Below, piece after piece: positions 20,859 through 32,573 of a DNA stretch of 64,000 bases (its first letter is position 1; each line of letters opens with the position of its first letter). The notes under the pieces are model-generated. The model did not search any database. It was not told where the DNA came from and saw only the letters and a list, made by a program, of their open reading frames with translations. Source of the DNA: Corynebacterium halotolerans YIM 70093 = DSM 44683 (GTDB lineage Bacteria > Actinomycetota > Actinomycetes > Mycobacteriales > Mycobacteriaceae). The translations under genes were made by a program, and so were the position numbers. Location: assembly GCF_000341345.1 (NCBI RefSeq), contig NC_020302.1, positions 1-64,000 on the forward strand, in the 5' to 3' direction.

Positions 20859-20906
20859 ACCCGCGCCGAGTGCGGTCCCTTCCTGGGCCGTGCCGCGCGG
20901 GTTTTC
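20859..20906 (+). terminator. ppiA terminator
   Basis: ACCCGCGC (20859-20866) pairs with GCGCGGGT (20895-20902) and is followed by TTTCTT. Confidence 0.6.
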
Positions 20907-20946
20907 TTGTACCCGGATTCATGAGAACCGAAAGGAACCCGACCCG

Positions 20947-21630
20947 ATGACTGAATGGCTGCGCCGCTGGTACCGCGACGTGCCCGCGACGACCGTCTTC
21001 GCCCTGCTCGCGGTACTGGTGTGGCTGGTCACCGCGGTGCAGTCGCGGTCGATCATGGCCAATCTCTCCGGCTCCCCGCTCGCTGAGGCGTGGATCCTGT
21101 GGGGACCCGCGGTCCTGTCCTCCCCGTTGGGTGCGTTGCGGGCGATCGGGGCGGTGTTCCTCCACGTGGATCTGAGCCACCTGGCGATCAACGTCTTCCT
21201 GCTCATGCTCATCGGTCGTGAGGTCGAGCGATACACCGGCACCGCCCTCTACACGGCGGCGTTCTTCGCCGGCGGCATCGGCGCCTCCGCCGCGGTGCTG
21301 TGGATGGCCCCCACCACCCCGACCGCGGGCGCCTCCGGCGCGATATACGCGCTGATGGTGCTGCTCGTCGGAGTGGCTCTACGACGCCGCGCCGACCTGC
21401 GGGCCCCGCTCATCCTCATCGCAGTCAACCTGGTCTATACCTTCATGAGCTCCAGCGTGTCGCTCTGGGGGCACCTCGGCGGCCTGGTCTTCGGTTTCCT
21501 CATGCTCGGTTTTGTCATTCACCGCAGTCCCCGCGTCCGGTGGGCGGGCGTGCTGGCGGTCCTGGCGGTGTCGGTCGCGCTCACAATGGGGTGGTTGATG
21601 GATGTCGGCGGGGTGTCCCTCACGTTCTGA
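20947..21630 (+). CDS. Rhomboid family intramembrane serine protease
   Basis: Cleaves membrane protein substrates inside the bilayer. The ATG at 20947 (MTEWLRRWYRD) has AAAGGAA upstream; the frame is open further upstream but overlaps ppiA. The 227-residue protein has about six membrane helices. The catalytic serine is in GASGAIYAL (about residue 128) and the catalytic histidine in WGHLGGLVFG (about 175). HVDLSHLAINVF fits the conserved loop-helix 2 motif. Substrates are unknown. Confidence 0.9.
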   Translation: MTEWLRRWYRDVPATTVFALLAVLVWLVTAVQSRSIMANLSGSPLAEAWILWGPAVLSSPLGALRAIGAVFLHVDLSHLAINVFLLMLIGREVERYTGTALYTAAFFAGGIGASAAVLWMAPTTPTAGASGAIYALMVLLVGVALRRRADLRAPLILIAVNLVYTFMSSSVSLWGHLGGLVFGFLMLGFVIHRSPRVRWAGVLAVLAVSVALTMGWLMDVGGVSLTF

Positions 21631-21693
21631 GTGCGATTCATGTGATTTTTGGGGGTGATGCGGGGCGGTGCCGTGGCGGGGTGTGCGGCACCT

Positions 21694-21956
21694 GGGGACA
21701 ACTCGGGAAGTTATTCACCGTTTCCACCGCAACCGGAATTGTCCACAAGAGTTATCCACAGTGTGGATAACTACACTTTTGTTATTTCCCAACACCTGAG
21801 CTAATCCAGGCTGACTCACCTTGAATTACAAGAATTTTCTCGAACTGATGCTCGTCCGGTGGAATTAGTGCACAGATACTTCCACAGCTTGTGGATAAGT
21901 GGAATTTCACCCGGATTCGTCACAATTCCACAGATTTACCCACAGCCTGTGGATAA
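21694..21956. other. Second DnaA-box cluster, origin-like
   Basis: Perfect DnaA boxes lie at 21752-21760 (plus), 21762-21770, 21890-21898 and 21948-21956 (minus). Related boxes TTGTCCACA (21739-21747) and TTACCCACA (21936-21944) are also present. The segment is AT-rich compared with flanking DNA. It shares GGGGACAACTCG (21694-21705 and 2267-2278) and GAATTACAAGAA (21823-21834 and 2407-2418) with the dnaA-dnaN spacer. It lies in a gene-free region between the rhomboid gene and crgA. Confidence 0.85.
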
Positions 21957-22698
21957 CTTTTTCCCAATGGTGTGCGTCTTCCACAGTTTGTGGGGTTCAG
22001 GTTCCGGACATCCGGGAAACTTGTCATTCACCCCCGCGCGGCGCGTCGGCCATCTCCCGGCCACCCTGTTTCCCGGGGCGGCGGGAAACGCCGGTGAAGA
22101 CTGTGCCGGGAGCGGGGCGCTGCGTGTCTTAAGGCCGTTCAGGTGGGGAAATGCAGAAAAAGAGTGCGCAGCTGCGCACTCCTGACCGCCGTTGGTCGGT
22201 GTGGGGAGAAGGAAACTCGCCCTGCGAAGGCCTTGTTCCACGGTCACGGGCAGTTTTTGTGATTCAGTGGTCCGCGTTCTCCCCGGGTTCCGTCGTGACG
22301 CGTTGAATCACATGTCTCCGATCCGCTCACGGACCAGGAATCGGGACGGTCGGAGGAATGCCAGTTCCCTCGGCGTCGCGGGGCCGGGCGGGATGTGCCG
22401 GTTCCTGTAATTTCGCAGGTGAATGATCCGGAGTGACCGGCAAAAACACAAAACCCGGGTCCCACTGGGTTGTCCGTCGGAGAGGGAGCGGCCTCCTCCG
22501 GTCATCGCGCGCCGTTGCTGGTGCCGTCCGGTTCCTCACACCCATCTGCCGCGCCACGCCCTGTGGGCCGAAGGCCACCACCCGGCCCCCAGGCCGGGTC
22601 TGAACGGGCTACGGGACGGGGAGAACCTCACCGTTAAGAGGCTCCCTTCGGGCAAGTGCAGAACGTGCGCAGCTACGCACTCCTGGGCGGGCAATCAC
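21957..22698. other. Gene-free region with two related palindromes
   Basis: No gene is supported here. GAGTGCGCAGCTGCGCACTC (22162-22181) is a perfect 20-bp palindrome. GTGCGCAGCTACGCAC (22665-22680) is a near copy; both are preceded by TGCAGAA and followed by TCCTG. A third weak inverted repeat, AACCCGG/CTGGGTT, is at about 22451-22470. Confidence 0.6.
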
Positions 22699-22726
22699 AA
22701 AAGCCCCGGACCAACAGGTCCGGGGC
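22699..22726 (-). terminator. crgA terminator
   Basis: GCCCCGGACC (22703-22712) and GGTCCGGGGC (22717-22726) form a 10-bp stem with a 4-nt loop. On the minus strand TTTTGTG follows it. Confidence 0.85.
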
Positions 22727-22765
22727 ACGGCCGCACAGGCGCACAGCGGTCAGGCAGTCAAGCGG

Positions 22766-23035
22766 TCAGCGCCAGCCCATCGTCATCAGCAGGCCGACGA
22801 TGAACAGACCGAAGCCGATGCCGTAGTTCCAGGCGCCGAGCTCGAGCATGAAGGGGATCATGTCGCCGGCGAGGTAGTTCACGACCAGCCAGGCCAGTCC
22901 CAGCAGCATGAACGCGAACATCAGCACCTTGTACCACATGGGCGTGCCGCCGGTGTTGATCTTGACCGGCGTGCGGTTGGCGGTCGACGGGGTCGACGCG
23001 GTGACGGGGTTCTTGTTGATCTTGGCTTTGGGCAT
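22766..23035 (-). CDS. crgA: Cell division protein CrgA
   Basis: Small membrane protein of the actinobacterial divisome that interacts with FtsZ, FtsI and FtsQ homologues in mycobacteria. The 89-residue protein has a basic N-terminus ([15 protein letters not shown]) and two membrane helices (about 33-55 and 67-87). The conserved family features are [10 protein letters not shown] before helix 1 and [12 protein letters not shown] at helix 2. It lies beside the pkn-pbpA-rodA cluster, its usual location. Confidence 0.93.
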   Translation of the reverse strand: MPKAKINKNPVTASTPSTANRTPVKINTGGTPMWYKVLMFAFMLLGLAWLVVNYLAGDMIPFMLELGAWNYGIGFGLFIVGLLMTMGWR

Positions 23036-23151
23036 GGCACACCTTCAGGGTCAGGGGTTCATGGCGGGGACGAGGTGCTCGCCGCGGCCGCGTGTTCCTG
23101 CCGATAAGACTACCAGCCGGGAATCAGCGGCTCGGGCGGAAGCCAACCGCT

Positions 23152-25139
23152 TCAAGGCTGGCCACCGGTCAGCGCGCCGAGGTCGAATTCCCAGTACCGG
23201 ACGGTCACGACGGCGTCGCGGCGCAGGGTCTCACCCTCGGCGGGCTGGGACACCGCGATCAGCCCCTGGTCGATGAGCGCACCGGTGGCCACCGGCTCGC
23301 CCGCGCGCAGGTTGCCGTCGGGGCCCTCCCACCCGGCTGACCGCAGGGCGGCCAGGGCCTCCTGCCGGTCCATGCGGGTGATGTCGGGCATCTCGAACAG
23401 CTGGCCGTTGGACACCTCCAGCACGACGGTGGAGCCGCGCGGGGAGGAGGCGCCCTCGCCCTGGACGGAGATCACCTCGCCCTCGGGGAGCAGAGAGTCG
23501 ACCATCTGCACCTGCGGGACGAAGTCCAGCGAGTTCAGGGTGGCCTCCGCCTGGGACAGCTGCATGCCGCTGAGCACCGGGATGCGCACCTGCTCGGGGC
23601 CGGTGGACACGGTGATCGTCACCGTGGAGCCCTTGGAGATCTGCGAGCCACCGACCGGGTTCTGCGAGACGACCTGTCCCTCGGCCACGGTGTCGGAGCT
23701 CTCCTCCTGCACCTGCTGCTCGAGCTGGAGTTCCGCCTCGGCCAGCACGTCGGCGGCCTCCTGCACGGTCAGGCCGGTGACGTCGGGGACATCGGTGACC
23801 TCGCGTCCGGAGGAGACCGTCAGGGTGACGGAGGTGCCCTTCTGCAGCTGTGAACCGGCGGTGGGGTTGGTGCGGATGACCGTGTTGCGTTCCACGTCGG
23901 GGCTGGGTTCCTCGTTGACGTCGACCCGCAGCTCCAGCTCCTCGAGCTGTGTCACGGCGGTCTGGCGGTCCACGCCGGCCAGGTCGGGGACGGTGACCAT
24001 CTGGGAGGCGATCTGCTGTTCGCTGCGGTCCCGCCACAGATCCCAGGCGAACGCCCCGCCGATGCCGAGGACGACCAGAGCCAGCAGTACGGCGAGCCAG
24101 CGCAGCCAGCGGTTGCCGGAGCTCTGCCCCCTGTGGCCGCGGGTCGCACCGCGTGACGACGCCGCGCCCGTCGCGGCGGCAGTCACCGGCGGCGGGACCG
24201 CCGCCGCGGCCGTCCGTGTCGGGGTGACCGGCGGGGAGACGGTCGTCGGGGCATCGTCCTCGTCCGGGACGGCGACGTGCGAGCGGGCGGCCTGGGTGAC
24301 CGCGTTGCGGGCCAGCAGCTCGAGGTCGTCGCGCATGTCGAGCGCCGTCTGGTACCGGTCGGCCGGGTGCTTCGCCATGGCGGTGAGCACCACGGAGTCG
24401 ATGTTGACGGCCGCGGTGGGCGCCAGATCCGGCAGGGACTCCGACGGGGGAGCCGCCTCCTCCTGCACATGCTGGTAGGCCACGGCGAAGGGGGTCTCGC
24501 CCTCGAAGGGCGGGCGGCCGGTGACCAGCTCGTACATCACGCACCCGAGGGCGTAGACGTCCGAGCGTGCGTCGGCCGACTTGCCGCGCGCCTGCTCTGG
24601 GGAGAGGTAGTGGGCGGTGCCGATCACCGCGGAGGTCTGCGTCATCGCCGAGGTGGAGTCATCAAGTGCCCGGGCGATGCCGAAGTCCATCACCTTCACC
24701 GCACCGGTGTTGGTGATCATGATGTTCGCCGGCTTCACGTCGCGGTGGATGATCCCCGAATCGTGGGAGGCCTGCAGCGCCTCGCAGGCGGGGATGAGGA
24801 TGTCGGCGGCGGCCGCCGGCGTCAGCGGGCCGTCCTCGCGGATGATGTCGCGCAGGGTGCGCCCGTGGACGCGCTCCATGACGATGAAGGGGACGCCGAC
24901 GCCGTCGATCTCCGTTTCGCCGGTGTCGTACACGGCGACGATCGCGGGATGGTTGAGCCGGCCGGAGTTCTGCGCCTCCCGGCGGAAACGCTCGCGGAAG
25001 CTGACGTCGCGGGCGAGTTCCACGCGCAGCATCTTCACGGCCACGCCCCGGCCGAGCAGGGTGTCATGGGCGGCGTAGACGTCGGACATGCCGCCGGTGC
25101 CGATGACCTCACCGAGATCGTAGCGGTTCCCGATCAGGG

Positions 25140-25143
<4 letters not shown>
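23152..25143 (-). CDS. pknB: Serine/threonine protein kinase PknB with PASTA domains
   Basis: Transmembrane kinase sensing muropeptides or lipid II and phosphorylating cell-wall and division proteins. The 663-residue protein has an N-terminal kinase domain: GTGGMSDVY glycine loop (about 15-23), catalytic Lys in VAVKML, HRDVKPANI, DFG in VMDFGIA, and an activation loop TSAMTQTSAVIGTAHYLS. A proline/alanine-rich juxtamembrane stretch is followed by one membrane helix (WLAVLLALVVLGIGGAFAW, about 346-364). Four extracellular PASTA repeats follow, each with a VPDxxG-like start. The start codon overlaps the pknA stop by 4 bp. Confidence 0.97.
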
Positions 25144-26821
<1,678 letters not shown>

Positions 26822-26822
<1 letters not shown>

Positions 26823-28255
26823 CAGGCACCTCCCTGCACCGCGGCGTCGAGCACCGCGCGGCCCACCGGGGAGGCCACCTGGCCGCCGGTGGCGGAGGTG
26901 CCGTAGCCGCCGCCGTTCTTGACGACGACCCCGACGGCGACGTCGGCGTCCGGATCGAAGGCGACGTACCAGGTGTGCGGGGGAACGCCCTCGCCGTGCT
27001 CGGCGGTACCGGTCTTGGAGGCGATGCCGCCGCGGCCGCCGGTGGTGTTGCGCTCGGAGGCGTACATCAGCTCGGTCAGCTGCGCGGCGATCTCGGGACT
27101 GACCGCCTGGGTGATCTCACGTGGCTCGCGGGTGCGCAGCTCCTCCAGATCGGAGCTGGTGATCCGGTCGACGAGGTAGGGCTCCATGCGTCGGCCCTCA
27201 TTGGCGACGGTCGCGGCCATCACCGCGGCCTGCAGCGCGGACATCGTCACGTCGCGCTGGCCGATGGCGGTCTGGCCGAGCGCGGCGTCGTCGGGCAGCT
27301 CACCGAGCGAGCCCGACGCCATCGGCACACCCAGGTCATAGGTCTCGCCCACGCCGAAGGCCTCGGCGGTCTGGCGCATCGCGTCGGCGCCGATGTCGAT
27401 GCCCATCTCCACGAAGGCGGTGTTGCAGGAGTACTGGAAGGCGGTCAGCAGCGAGACCTGCCCGCCGCCCGCGCAGGCCTGCCCGGCGTAGTTGGTCAGG
27501 GTGGTGGTGGTGCCCGGCAGGGTGATCGAGGCCGCGCCGGTCAGCTGCGAGTCCGGGCTGTAGCCGTTCTGCAGGCCCGCGGCGGTGGTGATGACCTTGA
27601 AGATCGAACCCGGCGGCAGCGTCTCCTGGGTGGCGTGGTTGAGCAGCGGGTTGTCCGGATCGGTGGTCAACTGCTCCCACGCCTGGGCGGAATTCGGGCC
27701 GACGATGGCGTTCGGGTCGTAGTTCGGGCTCGAGGCCATGGCGAGCACCTCGCCGGTGGACGGGCGCAGGGCGACGACGGCGCCCTCGTAGCCGTTGCCG
27801 ACCAGCTGGTTGTGGGCGACCTGCTGCGTGGTCGGATCGATGGTCAGCTCGATGTTGGCGCCGTCCGGGGTCTGCCCGGTGAGGCGATCCAGCCAGTTGG
27901 TGGTGAACAGCGAATCGTCGGTGCCGTTGAGGATGCTGTTGTAGCTGGCCTCCAGGCCGGCGACGCCGTAGGTGTCCGAGAAGTAGCCGACGGTCGAGCC
28001 GAAGGCCGCCGGGTTGTCGGTGCCGTAGGAGCGCTGGTAGACGCCCTCCGCGTTGGGGGAGCTGGAGGCCAGCACCTGTCCGCCGGCGGAGATCTGGCCG
28101 CGCGGAATCATCCTCGACTCGTAGAAGCCGCGCGCGTTGAGCGGGTTGTTCGCGTACTCGTCCTGCCGGAAGGACTGGATGATGGTCAGGTTGACCAGCA
28201 GCACGAGGGTCAGCAGCAGCGAGAAGATCGCCACGAAACGGATGGAACGGTTCAT
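26822..28255 (-). CDS. pbpA: Penicillin-binding protein A (class B transpeptidase)
   Basis: Periplasmic D,D-transpeptidase that crosslinks peptidoglycan and works with the RodA glycosyltransferase. The 477-residue protein has an N-terminal anchor (FVAIFSLLLTLVLLVNLTII, about 7-26). The transpeptidase motifs are SIFK (SxxK, about 215-218), SCN (about 276-278) and KTGTAE (about 412-417). The length and start MNRSIRF are standard for actinobacterial PbpA. It abuts rodA with no gap and overlaps pknA by one base, so all are cotranscribed. Phosphorylation by PknB is known for the mycobacterial homologue. Confidence 0.96.
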
Positions 28256-29641
28256 CTAGCGTCCCACCTCCTGCTGCTCGGCCGAGGGGAAGTAACCGGT
28301 CCCGCTCCCGCCGTCGGCGATGGCGGCCGCCGGGGTCCCGGTGGTCTCCGCCGGGCGGCGGGCGGAATCGGAGATGCGCAGCAGCAGCCCCAGCAGGATG
28401 TAGTTGGCCATCAACGAGGAACCACCCGCGGACATGAACGGGGTGGTCAGACCCGTCATCGGCATGAGCGCACTGATGCCGGCGGTGACGACGAAGATCT
28501 GGATGGCGATGGCCAGGGACAGGCCGGCGGCCACCAGCTTGCCGTAGGAGTCGCGCACGGTCAGCGAGACGCGGAACCCGCGGGCCACCAGCAGGGCGAA
28601 GAGCACCAGCACGGCGGCCAGGCCGATCAGGCCGAGCTCCTCACCCACGGCGGCGAGGATGAAGTCCGTGTGGGCCACCGGCACCAGCTCGGGGTGCCCC
28701 TGGCCCAGACCGGTGCCCGTGATACCGCCCCAGGACATGCCGAACAGCGCCTGGGACAGCTGGTAGCCGGTGGAGTCGTAATGGGCGAGCGGGTCGAGGA
28801 AGTTGGCCACGCGCTCCTGGATCTTTCCGGACACCGCGTAGACGGCCGCCGCCCCCAACCCGACGAGCGCGACGCCGATGACGAGCCAGGACACCCGGGC
28901 GGTGGCCAGGAACAACATGCCGAGCACCGTGGTGAACAGCAGCAGCGCCGGACCGAAGTCATTGGAGGCGGCCATGATGAGGATGGCCACCGCCCACACC
29001 GCGAGGATGGGGGCCAGGTCACGCAGGCGCGGGAACTCCAGGCCCAGGAAGCGGTAGCCGGCGACCGTGAACAGGGCGCGCTTGTTCACCAGCAGCTGGG
29101 CGAAGAACAGCAGCAGCAGGATCTTGGAGAACTCACCCGGCTGCACGGTGAAGGGGCCGATGCTGATCCAGATGCGGGCGTCGGCGTTGACCGACGTCGG
29201 CCACACCAGCGGCAGCGCCAGGAAGATCAGGCCCACCAGGCCCAGCAGGTAGGAGTACCGGCTCAGGGACTTGTGGTCGCGCAGCAGCACGAGCACCCCG
29301 ATGAGCAGGACGATGCCCACCAGGGTCCACAGGATCTGGCGGCTGGCCATGCCCGTGTCATTGGCTATGTCGAGACGGTAGACCATGACCAGGCCCAGGG
29401 CGTTGAGCACCGAGGCCACCGGCAGCATGATCTGGTCGGCGTGCGGGGCCTTCAGGCACATCGCGATGTGCGCCGCGGAGAAGACGACGATGAAGCCGCC
29501 GATCAGCCACAGCATGTCGGTGGTCAGGGCGTTGCCCTGGGACAGCTCCAGATTCGCCAGCATGACCGCGAGAACGATCGCGGCCAGGATGAGCAGGCCC
29601 ATCTCGGTGCGGCGGGAGCCGAGTCGCTTGAGAAAGTTCAT
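28256..29641 (-). CDS. rodA: FtsW/RodA/SpoVE family peptidoglycan glycosyltransferase
   Basis: SEDS-family membrane enzyme that polymerises lipid II in complex with PbpA. The 461-residue protein has about 12 predicted helices. SEDS features include VWPTSVNADARIWISIGPFTVQPGEFSKI, with the conserved QPxEFxK motif, and MSWGGITGTGLGQGHPELVPVAHTDFILAAVGEELGL, with the extracellular catalytic loop. TGLTTPFMSAGGSSLMANYI near the C-terminus is the SEDS ending. It lies between pstP and pbpA without gaps. Confidence 0.95.
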   Translation of the reverse strand: MNFLKRLGSRRTEMGLLILAAIVLAVMLANLELSQGNALTTDMLWLIGGFIVVFSAAHIAMCLKAPHADQIMLPVASVLNALGLVMVYRLDIANDTGMASRQILWTLVGIVLLIGVLVLLRDHKSLSRYSYLLGLVGLIFLALPLVWPTSVNADARIWISIGPFTVQPGEFSKILLLLFFAQLLVNKRALFTVAGYRFLGLEFPRLRDLAPILAVWAVAILIMAASNDFGPALLLFTTVLGMLFLATARVSWLVIGVALVGLGAAAVYAVSGKIQERVANFLDPLAHYDSTGYQLSQALFGMSWGGITGTGLGQGHPELVPVAHTDFILAAVGEELGLIGLAAVLVLFALLVARGFRVSLTVRDSYGKLVAAGLSLAIAIQIFVVTAGISALMPMTGLTTPFMSAGGSSLMANYILLGLLLRISDSARRPAETTGTPAAAIADGGSGTGYFPSAEQQEVGR

Positions 29642-31117
29642 TTAGTTCACCTCCCGGCAGTTGACCCCCGGGGACGACAGATCCCCGGAGTCGGCAACCG
29701 CGCCGGGTTCAGGGGCATCGGGGTTGGCGGTGTCGGCGGGTTCGGCGGGTGCCGCGGGATCCCCCTCCGCCGGCGGGTTCTCCCGGGTCACGCACACGGG
29801 CAGCGCCTGGTCGGCGAGCCGGCGCAGCTGCTGGTTGACCTGATCATAGGACCCGCCCTCGAGGCCGGGCACGCTGGCGCGCACCGACTCCGGCAGATCC
29901 TGCAGGGAGAACGAGGGGCAGTCCTCGCTGCCCTCGACGTCGACGAGCCGCAGGTCACCCTCCGCGTTGAGGCAGGCCTCCTGGAAGGGGGAGTGCAGGT
30001 CGCGGCCGAAGATGGAGAAGTCGACGCCGTGCTCGACGACGAGCTGGTCGTCCGCGCCCGTGGCCAGGAAGTAGGAGCTGTCCACGCGCTGGTAGGCCCA
30101 CCAGCCACCGCCGACGAGCCCGATGAGCACGACGAGTGCGACGATCAGGGCGGAGAGACGAAAAGTGCCGCCTCGGCGCGGCACTTCCTCCTCCTCGGCA
30201 GCCTCGGGTACCTCACCGGCACCCGAGAGCGGTTGTGGCGTGGCGTCACCGCCCGGGGAGACCGTCTGCGGGCGCCGGTTGAGGGCGGCGGCCCGCCCGG
30301 CGGCCGTGTCGGGCTTCGGGTCCTCGGGGTTCTCGCCCAGCAGCGCGCCCGCGGTGACGGGCGTGCCGGGCAGGGCGGCCCGCGCGGCGTCGTCAAGCGT
30401 GGAGTCCTCCACGACGTCGGCGACGACGACGGTGATGTTGTCGGGGCCGCCGGAGCGCAGCGCGAGCTCGATGAGCCGCTGGGCCGCGACCTCCGGGGTG
30501 CCCACGCGCAGCGCCTCCTCGATGGTGGAGGCGGTGACCGGGTCGGACAGACCGTCGGAGCACAGCAGCAGCCGGTCGCCGGGGCGGGCGTCGAGGGTGG
30601 CCAGCGTCGGATCGACCGGGCGGCCGGTGTAGGCCTTGAGGATCAGCGACTTCTGCGGGTGCGTGGACACGTCCTCGGGATCGAGCTTGCCCTCGTTGAC
30701 CAGCGACTGGACGAAGGTGTCGTCGACGGTGACCTGCTCCAGCAGACCGTCACGCAGCAGGTAGCCGCGCGAATCGCCCACGTGGCAGAGGCCGAGGTCG
30801 CGGCCGTTGAACATCAGCGCGGTCAGCGTGGTGCCCATGCCGTCGGTCTCGGGGCGTTCGCGCACCATCTTCGCGATCTCGCGGTTGGCGTCGTCGGCGA
30901 CGCCCCCGAGCAGGGCGAGCATGTCGTTGTCACCCGGGTCGGCGTCGAGGCGCTGCAGGTGGGTGACCATGATCTGGCTGGCGATCTCGCCGGCTGCGTG
31001 CCCGCCCATGCCATCGGCCAGCACGAGCAGATTCGGGCCCGCGTAGGCGGAGTCCTCGTTGTTGCCGCGGACCAGGCCGCGGTCGGAGGCGACGGCGTAG
31101 TGGAGTCGAAGCGTCAC
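29642..31117 (-). CDS. pstP: PP2C-type serine/threonine phosphatase PstP
   Basis: Removes phosphate from PknA/PknB and their substrates. The 491-residue protein has an N-terminal PP2C domain with RGNNEDSAYAG, LADGMGGHAAGE, MGTTLTAL, CHVGDSRGYLL, LLCSDGLSD and GGPDNITVVVADV, giving the metal-binding aspartates. A linker is followed by one membrane helix (LSALIVALVVLIGLVGGGWW, about 319-338). The extracellular C-terminal domain ends in a Pro/Ala/Asp-rich tail. Its start overlaps the fhaB stop by 4 bp. Confidence 0.96.
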   Translation of the reverse strand: MTLRLHYAVASDRGLVRGNNEDSAYAGPNLLVLADGMGGHAAGEIASQIMVTHLQRLDADPGDNDMLALLGGVADDANREIAKMVRERPETDGMGTTLTALMFNGRDLGLCHVGDSRGYLLRDGLLEQVTVDDTFVQSLVNEGKLDPEDVSTHPQKSLILKAYTGRPVDPTLATLDARPGDRLLLCSDGLSDPVTASTIEEALRVGTPEVAAQRLIELALRSGGPDNITVVVADVVEDSTLDDAARAALPGTPVTAGALLGENPEDPKPDTAAGRAAALNRRPQTVSPGGDATPQPLSGAGEVPEAAEEEEVPRRGGTFRLSALIVALVVLIGLVGGGWWAYQRVDSSYFLATGADDQLVVEHGVDFSIFGRDLHSPFQEACLNAEGDLRLVDVEGSEDCPSFSLQDLPESVRASVPGLEGGSYDQVNQQLRRLADQALPVCVTRENPPAEGDPAAPAEPADTANPDAPEPGAVADSGDLSSPGVNCREVN

Positions 31118-31608
31118 GGGACCAACCTCACTGTCGTCCGGCCGACCTTGATGTCGGCGCCCACCCCCACGCGTTCCGGCTGGTCGATGCGGTAACCACC
31201 GACGAAGGTGCCGTTGCGCGAGTCCAGATCCTCGACGAACCAGTCCGAACCGCGGCGGAACAGCCGGGCGTGCCGGGCGGAGGCGTAGTCGTCGCCGAGG
31301 ACGAAGTCACAGTCCGGGCTGCGGCCGAGCACGATCTCCTCCAGGGTGGCCAACTCCATGTGGGAGCCGTTGAGCGGGCCCTCGACCACCGTGATGCGGC
31401 GTGCCGTTTCCCGGCGCCGCGGGGCGACCGGCGGGGCGGCACCCTGGGCGCCGCCCGAGCCCGCGCTCTTGCGTCCGCGGCCGGCCGCTCCGCCACCGCT
31501 GGCGGCGGCGTTGGCGTCCTTGCGCATCGCGTTGAGTGCGACCAGCACGAACAGCCAGAGCAGCACCAGCAGTCCGATGCGGAAGACCGTCAGGACGATC
31601 GAATCCAT
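31114..31608 (-). CDS. fhaB: FHA domain protein FhaB
   Basis: Phosphothreonine-binding adaptor of the kinase cluster; the mycobacterial homologue links phosphorylation to cell division proteins. The 164-residue protein has an N-terminal membrane helix (IVLTVFRIGLLVLLWLFVLVAL, about 4-25) and a glycine-rich linker. The FHA domain (about 85-160) shows GRSPDCDF, SARHARL and LDSRNGTFVGG, the residues that contact phosphothreonine. An AGGAGG ribosome site precedes the ATG at 31608. It is followed directly by pstP. Confidence 0.95.
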   Translation of the reverse strand: MDSIVLTVFRIGLLVLLWLFVLVALNAMRKDANAAASGGGAAGRGRKSAGSGGAQGAAPPVAPRRRETARRITVVEGPLNGSHMELATLEEIVLGRSPDCDFVLGDDYASARHARLFRRGSDWFVEDLDSRNGTFVGGYRIDQPERVGVGADIKVGRTTVRLVP

Positions 31609-31652
31609 GATGGGGCTACCTCCTACAAGGCTGTTCCGGGTGGGTGGGGTGC

Positions 31653-32573
31653 TCAGCGCGGGGACGGCTCAACGATGCGCACCTCGATGTGCGAATGGCC
31701 CATGGTAATGACGTCGCCGTCCGCGAGCAGCCAATTCTCGATCGGAGTGTCGTTGACGGTGGTGCCGTTGGTGGACTGCAGGTCCACCAGCACGGCGTCG
31801 TGGCCGTCCCAGGTGATCTCCGCGTGCTGACGGGACACACCCGTGTCCGGCAGGCGGAGGTCGGCGTCATTGCTGCGGCCGATGATGTTCGAGCCCTCCC
31901 GGACCCGGTAGGTCCGGCTGGAGCCGTCCTGCAGCAGCAGGCTGACGATGGGCTCCCTCTCGGCGTCCGCGGGCTGCGCGTTCATGGTTTCCTCCTGAGA
32001 ATCCGGGGCTGGGGCTATTTCCGTGGGTGGTGCATCTGACTCCGGCAGCGGTGGCGCCGGTCGTGCCTGTGGCACCGGCGCCGCGACGGGCGGTGGGGGC
32101 GGGGGCGACGGCTCGCGGTCGTCCCGGTCACTGGGCTGGTCGCCGGGTTGGTCGCCGTGACTGATGGCGTCAAAGCCGCTGTCATCGGTGGGGGAGGGGT
32201 CCTCGTAGGACGACACCCGCAGCTGGCCGGTGCGCAGACCCGATTCCTCGGCGACCCGCACGATGACGGGACCGGTCAGCAGCCAACCCTGGTTACGGCA
32301 GTAGCGCGACATCTGGTCGGCGAAGCCGGACGGCAGCTCGGCGTTATCCCCCGAGAGGTTCTCCAGATCCCGGGAGGAGACCCCCACGACGTAGACGTTC
32401 GGGGCGACGAGTCGCTTGTCCTCGGTGACGGAAAGGTGGTCCTCCGCCTCCTGCTTGAGCAGCTCCTCGATCTCGGCGGGCACGACCCGCCCCCCGAAGA
32501 CAAAGGCGAAACCGTTGTCCAGACCCCGCTGGAGGGCACTGTCCAACTTGGCGAAACGTCCCATGATCGACAT
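31653..32573 (-). CDS. fhaA: DUF3662 and FHA domain protein FhaA
   Basis: First gene of the kinase operon. The N-terminal DUF3662 domain (about 1-120, starting GRFAKLDSALQRGLDNGFA) binds phosphorylated MviN/MurJ partners through the FHA domain in mycobacteria. A proline-rich linker (about 145-195) precedes the C-terminal FHA domain, with GRSNDADLRLPD, SRQHAEI and STNGTTVND. ATG 32573 (MSIMGR) has an AGGAGG site about 10 bp upstream; ATG 32564 is an alternative. The protein is 306 residues. Confidence 0.94.
   Translation of the reverse strand: MSIMGRFAKLDSALQRGLDNGFAFVFGGRVVPAEIEELLKQEAEDHLSVTEDKRLVAPNVYVVGVSSRDLENLSGDNAELPSGFADQMSRYCRNQGWLLTGPVIVRVAEESGLRTGQLRVSSYEDPSPTDDSGFDAISHGDQPGDQPSDRDDREPSPPPPPPVAAPVPQARPAPPLPESDAPPTEIAPAPDSQEETMNAQPADAEREPIVSLLLQDGSSRTYRVREGSNIIGRSNDADLRLPDTGVSRQHAEITWDGHDAVLVDLQSTNGTTVNDTPIENWLLADGDVITMGHSHIEVRIVEPSPR

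Noticed and set aside
26975..31195. Open frame of about 1400 codons on the plus strand
   Set aside because: It lies opposite rodA, pstP and pbpA, has no recognisable domains and a His/Gln/Gly/Arg-rich composition typical of antisense frames in high-GC DNA.
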